Below are positions 44,528 through 50,005 of a stretch of DNA of 53,019 bases, in pieces. The position numbers and the translations under genes were made by a program. The stretch comes from Desulfocucumis palustris. Lineage in GTDB: Bacteria; Bacillota; Desulfotomaculia; Desulfotomaculales; Desulfocucumaceae. How positions within the stretch are numbered: the first letter of the stretch is position 1; every line of letters begins with the position of its first letter. The DNA lies in contig NZ_BFAV01000162.1 in the NCBI RefSeq assembly GCF_002933875.1, positions 1 through 53,019 of the forward strand. Reading direction: 5' to 3'. The notes under the pieces are model-generated. The model searched no databases. It worked only from the letters and a program-made list of their open reading frames with translations, and was not told where the DNA came from.

Positions 44528-44555
44528 GGTATAAAGAAGGTATATTCTTTATACC
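44528..44555. other. 28-bp dif-like recombination site (11-6-11)
   Basis: Perfect 11-base inverted arms, GGTATAAAGAA (44528-44538) and TTCTTTATACC (44545-44555), flank a six-base centre GGTATA. This is the 11-6-11 geometry of dif sites. A third arm copy, TTCTTTATACC, lies at 44437-44447 inside the recombinase gene. The arm sequence is unlike chromosomal dif. Confidence 0.62.
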
Positions 44556-44600
44556 ACCAATTACTTTTCTATTGAACATCAATGTTCTATATATTACCAA

Positions 44601-44652
44601 TTGACGACCTCGCCTCATAAAAATATAATATACAGCACAGAACATTTGTTTG
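44601..44652 (+). promoter_or_regulatory. Promoter with LexA/SOS box for the Y-family polymerase
   Basis: TTGACG (44601-44606), 17 bases and TATAAT (44624-44629) make a near-consensus promoter. AGAACATTTGTTTG (44639-44652) lies over the transcription start and differs by one core base from the Gram-positive LexA box GAAC-N4-GTTC. A second palindrome GAACAT-CA-ATGTTC lies upstream at 44574-44587. Confidence 0.72.
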
Positions 44653-44668
44653 GTGGTGTATATGTACT

Positions 44669-45859
44669 ATGAAAAGAGTGATTTTACTTGCTGATATGAA
44701 CAGCTTTTTTGCCAGTTGTCATCAGGCAGTTCAACCCGAACTCCAGGGCAAAGAAGTTATTGTGGCCGGTGATCCCCAAAAAAGAACGGGCATTGTATTG
44801 GCCGCCTCATATCCCGCAAAGGCCCTGGGCGTAAAAACCGGTATGGGCATTTGGGATGCAAGAAAGCTATGTCCGCACGCCCATTATTTCAGGCCGGACT
44901 ATCCGCTGTATATGGAACTCTCCAGTATGATCCTGGGGATAATGCGAGATATTACTGACCAAATAGAACCTTTTTCCATCGATGAGGCATTCGCTGACCT
45001 CACCGGTGTGCTACACCTCTGGAAAACACCGGAATACATAGCCCGAGCACTGAAAGAGCGAATCCGCCTGGAAGTGGGCGTATATTGCAGCGTAGGAATA
45101 GGCCCAAACAAACTAATCGCCAAAATGGCGGCAGGTTTGCAAAAGCCGGATGGGCTTACCATCTTGGAAACCGCCGAGGATTTTAAAAGGATCTTCTGGC
45201 CGCAGCCCGTTAGGAAATTATTTGGCATTGGGCCCAAGTACGAAAAACACCTGCGCCGATACAACATCCGCACAATCGAAGACCTGGCCAATTTCCCCCT
45301 GGAGATATTAAAAAAGAGATGGGGCAAAAATGGGGAAACGCTTTGGTCTTGCGCCCACGCTCGGGATTATAGCCCAGTGGTTCCGGGTTCCCTGGACACC
45401 TCCAAAAGTATGGGGCAACAGCGGACACTGCCCAGGGATCTAAAGGGATTTAAAGAAATAAAGGTGGTAATGCTGGAACTCAGCGAAATGGTGGCTCGCC
45501 GGGTGCGCCAGGGAGGTTACCTGGGACGTACGGTTACCCTGACCCTGCGGGACGCCCAATTCTGTTCTCTGTCCAGATCCCGGAGCATGCCCTATACCAA
45601 CCTAGCCGACGACATATATCACAACGTCTGTCTACTCCTGCACAGGCACTGGAACGAGTCTTGGCCGGTGAGGCTTGTGGGCGTCTCCCTTGACAAGCTG
45701 ACTAGGTGCGGCGCCATTCAATACGATATATTCGGCCAGAAGAGCCGTCGGCTGGAACTGGCCCTGGCCTGCGACAAAATACGGGACCGCTTCGGCGAAA
45801 AGGCCATTACCAGAGGTGTTTCCCTGATGGAGGTGAGCGTATTTGGCCAGCAAAGATAA
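44669..45859 (+). CDS. Y-family translesion DNA polymerase (UvrX/YqjW-like)
   Basis: This 396-residue Y-family polymerase copies damaged templates. The first catalytic Asp is D9 in LLADMNSFFASC, and the second acidic pair is D105-E106 in PFSIDEAFADL. A fingers region and a little-finger domain follow (about 230-390). It is closest in style to UmuC-like YqjW/UvrX proteins of Gram-positive plasmids and phages. The ribosome site GGTGGTG lies about ten bases before the ATG. A LexA box covers its promoter, so it should be induced by DNA damage or by single-stranded DNA on entry. Its 3' end overlaps a small Cys-containing gene. Confidence 0.92.
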   Translation: MKRVILLADMNSFFASCHQAVQPELQGKEVIVAGDPQKRTGIVLAASYPAKALGVKTGMGIWDARKLCPHAHYFRPDYPLYMELSSMILGIMRDITDQIEPFSIDEAFADLTGVLHLWKTPEYIARALKERIRLEVGVYCSVGIGPNKLIAKMAAGLQKPDGLTILETAEDFKRIFWPQPVRKLFGIGPKYEKHLRRYNIRTIEDLANFPLEILKKRWGKNGETLWSCAHARDYSPVVPGSLDTSKSMGQQRTLPRDLKGFKEIKVVMLELSEMVARRVRQGGYLGRTVTLTLRDAQFCSLSRSRSMPYTNLADDIYHNVCLLLHRHWNESWPVRLVGVSLDKLTRCGAIQYDIFGQKSRRLELALACDKIRDRFGEKAITRGVSLMEVSVFGQQR

Positions 45860-46139
45860 CACACTATGGGAAAAGCACCGGTTATTCCTGCCGGAGATGA
45901 GAAATTTGGCCATCCACCGCTGCAAGGACTGCATTTTTTTTGTTACGATCCAAGGCAAATCCGAAGCAAAAAAAGGATGCTTGGTCAATATTAGAGCTTA
46001 CAACAGCCGGCGGGAAAAAGTACCGGACACTGTGCAGGTAATGGACATCGTTAGGCGCGTGGGTCTGGAGGGGCTAGAGCAGTGTCTTAAAAATAGCCCA
46101 GAGAACACGGCCTGCATAAGGTTTCATCCCAGGTGTTAG
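45843..46139 (+). CDS. Small Cys-containing protein coupled to the polymerase, YolD-like start
   Basis: This 98-residue protein begins LWEKHRLFLPEMRNLA, a pattern like the start of YolD-type proteins that follow UmuC-like polymerases in Bacillus. It then has CKDC, a later KGCLV and a C-terminal Cys, perhaps a metal site. The start is TTG 45843, overlapping the polymerase stop by 17 bases, with GGAGGTGAG five bases upstream. The position suggests a regulatory or accessory role for the polymerase. The YolD link rests on a short match and on context. Confidence 0.6.
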   Translation: MASKDNTLWEKHRLFLPEMRNLAIHRCKDCIFFVTIQGKSEAKKGCLVNIRAYNSRREKVPDTVQVMDIVRRVGLEGLEQCLKNSPENTACIRFHPRC

Positions 46140-46266
46140 GTATTATATCTCCTGATTTTATTTCCACCTCCAGTGCCGACATCACCCCACTTCCGGGCCA
46201 CTATTCCCATGGACAGTCTGACCTCCCTCACCGCACGGCTTCCCTGTCTTGGGGTGCGGCCAAACA

Positions 46267-46476
46267 TCATCTGTCGTGTTGACCGTAAAACTGTCCTCTG
46301 TAGTTTCCGCCAACAACCCTTCTTAATAACCTTGCATTGGATATAATTTTTTCGATGTGCGGATTCTCAAAACCGTGGTTCTGAAGCTGCTTTCGAAGAT
46401 CTCCATCCGTACCATCGTATTGTATTGGCGGTGAATCTCCGCCAAACGCCATGTCAAGCAATTCCCAGTTTATCAA
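46267..46476 (-). CDS. Hypothetical small protein
   Basis: This 69-residue protein starts with TTG 46476, which overlaps the stop of the gene upstream (TTGA). It is hydrophilic, with MAFGGDSPPIQYDGTDGDLR near the start and a basic C-terminus. No family is recognised. It is the last gene of a run of small genes on the minus strand in the leading region. Confidence 0.45.
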   Translation of the reverse strand: MINWELLDMAFGGDSPPIQYDGTDGDLRKQLQNHGFENPHIEKIISNARLLRRVVGGNYRGQFYGQHDR

Positions 46477-46850
46477 TACCGTTCCAACTCCTTCTTCATA
46501 AAAATAACATGTGCTGCACCATCGCTAGAATCATTTCCCCAGTCGCCACATCTTTGAAGTGTGCAGCACTCTATGGTTTTAACATCTTTACATCTCCCAA
46601 CTGGGCATACTAAACAATCGTCAACGGAAAGATCGCGGTATGTTTCGTATGTGGTCTCCTCTATGCGATACTCTTTTTCCGGATATAAACTGATAAGCTG
46701 CGAAAGTGCTGCTTCTGCCCAGACCTTGCAATGTCGTACCGAATGGATTGAGATTCTACGTCTAACAACACCCCATAAATTTCGGTGTTCTCCGTGGTCT
46801 TTGTCTACTATCAAATACCGAGGCAATACCATTTTCTCCAATTTTTTCAC
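46473..46850 (-). CDS. Hypothetical small Cys-rich protein
   Basis: This protein has about 125 residues. The C-terminal half contains CLVCPVGRCKD and ECCTLQRCGDWG, six cysteines that could bind zinc or an iron-sulfur cluster. The start is uncertain between GTG 46850 and ATG 46832, neither with a good ribosome site. It overlaps the next small gene by four bases. No family is recognised. Confidence 0.5.
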   Translation of the reverse strand: MKKLEKMVLPRYLIVDKDHGEHRNLWGVVRRRISIHSVRHCKVWAEAALSQLISLYPEKEYRIEETTYETYRDLSVDDCLVCPVGRCKDVKTIECCTLQRCGDWGNDSSDGAAHVIFMKKELERY

Positions 46851-46896
46851 TCGCTTTCTGCTCGGTCACTACAGCACATTTTCTTTGAAATGTTTA

Positions 46897-47343
46897 TTAA
46901 GATGTCAATATGCTCCAACTAAACCTTTGAATAACTTCGTCGATAGACCCCGTGAAAACATCTGCCCATAAATGAGTGGGGCAACGCACCCCCGCACCTG
47001 GGTTGCCAACGATAATTGAGCGTTTACCCATCCCAACTCCCAACGCCCAGCCAGCGGTAGCATCCAGACCACAGGGCAGGAGGAGAATTATTATATCTGA
47101 CCAGGCAATGGCCTGATAATTCTCCCTCATGGTGAATCTAAACTCAGGCCGGTCCAGATAGTCATGATAATCATGTTTTTCAGGATCAAATTGTTCCGGA
47201 AACTTTTCTGGCGGTATTTCCGGCGCATTCCGCCGCCTATGGTCCGTGAAGTCAAAGACCTCGTGCCCGAGTTTCCGTAGTTTATTTGCCAGCGTCCTAA
47301 CTTCTTCGCGCTTTTTCCACGAAGCACTTATATAAATCTTCAT
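46897..47343 (-). CDS. Nucleoside 2-deoxyribosyltransferase-like protein
   Basis: This 148-residue protein starts MKIYISASWKKREEVRTLANKL and has GHEVFDFTD, NYQAIAWSDIIILLLPCGLDATAGWALGVG and a final strand with gK-sIIVGNPG. This is the Rossmann-like pattern of the nucleoside 2-deoxyribosyltransferase superfamily, in which the normal Glu in the sA-x-E-x-G motif is replaced here by Gly-Trp (ATAGWALG). If that Glu is truly missing, the protein may bind rather than cut nucleosides. GAAGGGAG stands about 13 bases before the ATG. Such genes are frequent in phages and plasmids. Confidence 0.65.
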   Translation of the reverse strand: MKIYISASWKKREEVRTLANKLRKLGHEVFDFTDHRRRNAPEIPPEKFPEQFDPEKHDYHDYLDRPEFRFTMRENYQAIAWSDIIILLLPCGLDATAGWALGVGMGKRSIIVGNPGAGVRCPTHLWADVFTGSIDEVIQRFSWSILTS

Positions 47344-47358
47344 AAAAACAAATTACTC

Positions 47359-47382
47359 CCTTCACATTTTTATTGAAATGCG
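47359..47382 (-). repeat. 24-bp intergenic leader repeat, copy A
   Basis: On the minus strand this reads CGCATTTCAA, seven variable bases, GTGAAGG. The same arrangement occurs at 48490-48513. Each copy lies about 15-30 bases before the start of a small gene, so it may be a shared promoter or leader element. Its core CATTTCAA also occurs at 42798, 46885 and 48031. Confidence 0.35.
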
Positions 47383-47385
47383 CAG

Positions 47386-47646
47386 CTATTCTTCATTAAT
47401 TGGTTGAACCTGGGCAGTGTAAAAGTTTTCAATAACCACATCGGTTAATGCCAGCGGTATAACCTTATCCCCAGGAATGCCTTCTTCAGAAGCAATGCAA
47501 GGCTCAATCTTAACATTCACAACCTCACACTCTCCATCTTCGTATTGCTTTTTAACTTCGCCTATAAATTCATCCTTGCTTTCAAAATCTTTTTTCCAGC
47601 CATAAACATAATCCATATCTTCAGACCAAAGAAGCTCTTTCGCCAT
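47386..47646 (-). CDS. Hypothetical small acidic protein
   Basis: This protein of about 86 residues begins MAKELLWSEDMDYVYGWKKDF and is strongly acidic. ATG 47646 has GGAGG seven bases upstream; the frame is open further upstream, overlapping the neighbour by eight bases. The family is not recognised. Small acidic proteins in leading regions can be anti-defence factors that mimic DNA, but nothing here proves this. Confidence 0.5.
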   Translation of the reverse strand: MAKELLWSEDMDYVYGWKKDFESKDEFIGEVKKQYEDGECEVVNVKIEPCIASEEGIPGDKVIPLALTDVVIENFYTAQVQPINEE

Positions 47647-47677
47647 AACTAATCCTCCAATCTTATTGGAGTGTGCA

Positions 47678-48043
47678 TCAAGCAATTATAGGTTCATTGC
47701 ACAATGGGCACTCTCTATATAACCAGTTATTTCTTGCAAAACTCCACTCTTCGCACATTTTAATGTCCTGCTCTAATAGCGGTAAAAACATCCCATCTGC
47801 CTTACCCCTAATATCATAAAAGTTATCTCCTATTTTAGTAACAACATGATCTTTCCTTGGGTTTATATAGGGTTCAGCCTTTGGAAATATGCTCTTTAAA
47901 AACTTGTAAAAGCGATAGCAGCCGCCGTTAAGATAGATCATTTCTATATAAGAATCTGTATCTCTTAACGCCTTTATTAGATATTCTGGTTCCAAAACAT
48001 AACCCCCAATGCTAACATTCGTCGTGTTTATTGAAATGTACAT
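47678..48043 (-). CDS. Hypothetical protein with C-terminal Cys pair
   Basis: This 121-residue protein has an alpha/beta look (LEPEYLIKALRDTDSYIEMIYL near the start) and ends with ECPLCNEPIIA. ATG 48043 shares one base with the stop of the preceding gene (TAATG), so it is coupled. No family is recognised. Confidence 0.5.
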   Translation of the reverse strand: MYISINTTNVSIGGYVLEPEYLIKALRDTDSYIEMIYLNGGCYRFYKFLKSIFPKAEPYINPRKDHVVTKIGDNFYDIRGKADGMFLPLLEQDIKMCEEWSFARNNWLYRECPLCNEPIIA

Positions 48044-48459
48044 TATGCTGTTTCAAACTGCAATTCCAGATCGCCAATTTTAGTTCTTTCGTCTTCGGTA
48101 TACCATGTATCAACCGCTGTATGCCCGTTTTCCTCTCTTTCCTCGTCTGTTTCTGGCCTTACAAAGTGGCTGAACGATATATTATAGTTACTGCTTTTGG
48201 TCAGGATATCTTCGGCAAATTCCAGAACATCACCAAGAGACACATGACCAGAACTTTCATCGCCCTCATCATAGGCATTGCTTTCATACATAGATTTTGC
48301 GGTAATTGTAGGTTCGAAGTCTTTTCTGACCAGCTCTGCAATAAAATCTAAATCCCCTAGACTCTCTATAACCTCAGACAATACCTTCAAGCACTCTTCT
48401 CTCGATAGGCCCTCAAGAACATGAAGTACATTCATACCGGCAACGCTTTTTTCTAACAA
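48043..48459 (-). CDS. Hypothetical acidic protein
   Basis: This protein of about 138 residues is acidic and mostly helical, with LEGLSREECLKVLSEVIESL near the start. TTG 48459 fits the AAAGGAG ribosome site nine bases upstream better than the TTG at 48468, which abuts it. It is coupled to the next gene. No family is recognised. Confidence 0.48.
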   Translation of the reverse strand: MLEKSVAGMNVLHVLEGLSREECLKVLSEVIESLGDLDFIAELVRKDFEPTITAKSMYESNAYDEGDESSGHVSLGDVLEFAEDILTKSSNYNISFSHFVRPETDEEREENGHTAVDTWYTEDERTKIGDLELQFETA

Positions 48460-48489
48460 ATTTTCCAACTCCTTTATTGCGTTAAATAA

Positions 48490-48513
48490 CCTTCACCGAA
48501 TTGTTGAAATGCG
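48490..48513 (-). repeat. 24-bp intergenic leader repeat, copy B
   Basis: Minus-strand CGCATTTCAA, seven bases, GTGAAGG, matching the copy at 47359-47382. It lies between the HNH nuclease gene and the acidic protein gene starting at 48459. Confidence 0.35.
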
Positions 48514-48515
48514 AC

Positions 48516-49154
48516 TTAAACTTTAGCTCTTTTCCGTTCTCCGATTTTGTTGCAGATATCCGCGATGGCGATCCCTGCCTTCGTCAGTTCGGCGTCCTCC
48601 TGGATCATCTTCATTTGGTTCAGTCTAACCAATTGCGCACGTGACACTAAAAGAAGGTTCTCCGGATTAAAATTTCTATTATTGCCGTCCCCAAAAATAA
48701 CCACATGACCCGGCGGAATAGGGCCGTTATGCTCTTCCCAGATTAGGATATGCTTACCTTTCCAGTTCTTTTGCAGCTTGCCGTCGTCAACTTTTATGTC
48801 TATATAGCCGTCCCCATTTACTCTTTCGGAGCCTATCGGTACCCAGTTGGCAGGTTTGTTGCCTTTTTTAAACTGGGTCTCCTTGCCCCCGCAGTTAAAG
48901 CCTTTCATGCCTTTATTCCAGGGGGTGAGGCCCGGCCTGAACCGGGTTTCCACGCCGAGCAGAGTCCCGTCAGGCAGTATCCTTGTGTCGCGCCCGTTAT
49001 GCAGGCCGTGACGGTCGGCCAGTGAAATCATAGCTGAAACTTTTAGGTTCATCCCAAAACGTCTGTTAAACATATCCGTCAGCTCTTTAAAGGGGCATCC
49101 TTGTATATTGGCCGCTACATAATCTATGTGTTCCTGGGTATATTTCCGGTTCAT
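48516..49154 (-). CDS. Phage-type HNH endonuclease
   Basis: This 212-residue protein has an N-terminal helix-turn-helix-like region (about 5-55, PFKELTDMFNRRFG) and a central HNH_3-type nuclease domain (about 130-172). GKHILIWEEHNGPIPPGHVV and FGDGNNRNFNPENLLLVSR supply the first His, the Asn and the later conserved Asn-Leu. Such proteins are common in phages and mobile elements as homing-type or packaging-linked nucleases. The AAAGGAG site is six bases before the ATG. It is next to another phage-like small gene, so the pair may have come from a prophage. Confidence 0.8.
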   Translation of the reverse strand: MNRKYTQEHIDYVAANIQGCPFKELTDMFNRRFGMNLKVSAMISLADRHGLHNGRDTRILPDGTLLGVETRFRPGLTPWNKGMKGFNCGGKETQFKKGNKPANWVPIGSERVNGDGYIDIKVDDGKLQKNWKGKHILIWEEHNGPIPPGHVVIFGDGNNRNFNPENLLLVSRAQLVRLNQMKMIQEDAELTKAGIAIADICNKIGERKRAKV

Positions 49155-49157
49155 ACG

Positions 49158-49418
49158 CTACTCCTTTAAAAATTGCGCCTTCAGCATCTTGGGCATTTTC
49201 TTTTCGCCGCTGCCATCGTCATCGCCAACATACTCAAGTTGTAATGCCCTCGCCTTCAGCACCAGCGTACCATTGGCTATGATTTGCGACGCCAAGCCCG
49301 TAACTGCTTTGGCTCTCGCCATTTCTTCCTTCAGCTCTTCTCCCTTCAACTCCTCATCACTCAGGCGCTCCAACTGGGCGAATAAATGGTTGTTCAAATC
49401 GCCAAGAGTGTTCCTCAT
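49158..49418 (-). CDS. Phage-like small helical protein
   Basis: This 86-residue protein is almost wholly helical (MRNTLGDLNNHLFAQLERL, then ARAKAVTGLASQIIANG) and is of a type seen beside HNH genes in phages of Firmicutes. The start has AAGGAGGAG. It is three bases upstream of the HNH gene and co-transcribed with it. Function unknown. Confidence 0.6.
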   Translation of the reverse strand: MRNTLGDLNNHLFAQLERLSDEELKGEELKEEMARAKAVTGLASQIIANGTLVLKARALQLEYVGDDDGSGEKKMPKMLKAQFLKE

Positions 49419-49511
49419 TTTTCACACTCCTCCTTACTGCACAACATAAACATTGTGTGCAGCACCGGTATTGCCGAGCCGGTGCCGCATAATATTATTT
49501 GAAGTATGCAG

Positions 49512-49820
49512 TTACATTAATTCGCTAGACATGCTGATTATATATGGCGGTTTTTCTTTGTGGTATTGTACTGCCTCTTGCAACGTAATTTCAACTCCAA
49601 GGTATTCGCCAAACAAATTTTTTCGGGGATACATTTCTTCGTCATGGTATTGTTCGGGTAACTCATCCACTGGGAATAACATTTTCTTCTTTTCGGGATT
49701 TATTTCTTGAATCTCATCTAACCCTTCCTCATCAGTTAATTTTTCAGTAATGAAAAATTTAACAGCTTCTTTCCTATTTTTGGCTACAACGGTGTAATAA
49801 TCATCACTATAAAATTTCAT
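49512..49820 (-). CDS. Hypothetical small acidic protein
   Basis: This protein of about 102 residues begins MKFYSDDYYTVVAKNRKEAV and is rich in Glu and Asp. ATG 49820 has AAGGAGTG five bases upstream. No family is recognised. It sits alone between the phage-like genes and the Spo0E-like gene. Confidence 0.5.
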   Translation of the reverse strand: MKFYSDDYYTVVAKNRKEAVKFFITEKLTDEEGLDEIQEINPEKKKMLFPVDELPEQYHDEEMYPRKNLFGEYLGVEITLQEAVQYHKEKPPYIISMSSELM

Positions 49821-49867
49821 TGTTTCACTCCTTCGCATTTCAAGAAAAATATACTATTGTAAAAGAA

Positions 49868-50005
49868 TTAAACATTCTTCATATACTCGTTGATAAGCCT
49901 GTCCAAATCCTGGCTGACCCTTAGACGGCGGCTATTATCTTTCATATTGTACATACGCCGGCGCAGACGTTCGATTTTAAGGCGAAGCTTAATTTTATCC
50001 ATCAT
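49868..50005 (-). CDS. Spo0E-like aspartyl-phosphate phosphatase
   Basis: This 45-residue protein has the two-helix layout of Spo0E-like phosphatases: KIERLRRRMYNM as the first helix and VSQDLDRLINEYMKN as the second, containing the family signature S-Q-D-L-D at 31-35. Spo0E proteins remove phosphate from Spo0A and so delay sporulation. It starts directly after the stop of the ParB-like gene (TAG then ATG) and should be co-transcribed. The linker between helices is shorter than in B. subtilis Spo0E. The match is short but specific, and it implies a spore-forming host. Confidence 0.78.
   Translation of the reverse strand: MMDKIKLRLKIERLRRRMYNMKDNSRRLRVSQDLDRLINEYMKNV

Noticed and set aside
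43545..44555. Xer-like recombinase as the integrase of the element
   Set aside because: It lies in the middle of the element, far from the tRNA junction, while a large serine recombinase sits exactly at that junction; its neighbouring site has dif geometry.
44574..44587. Palindrome GAACAT-CA-ATGTTC as the main LexA box
   Set aside because: Its half-sites are two bases too far apart for the Gram-positive GAAC-N4-GTTC box, and it lies upstream of the -35; the site at 44639 fits better.
46140..46266. Hairpin CCGCAC / GTGCGG as a terminator between convergent genes
   Set aside because: The loop is long and no T-run follows on either strand.
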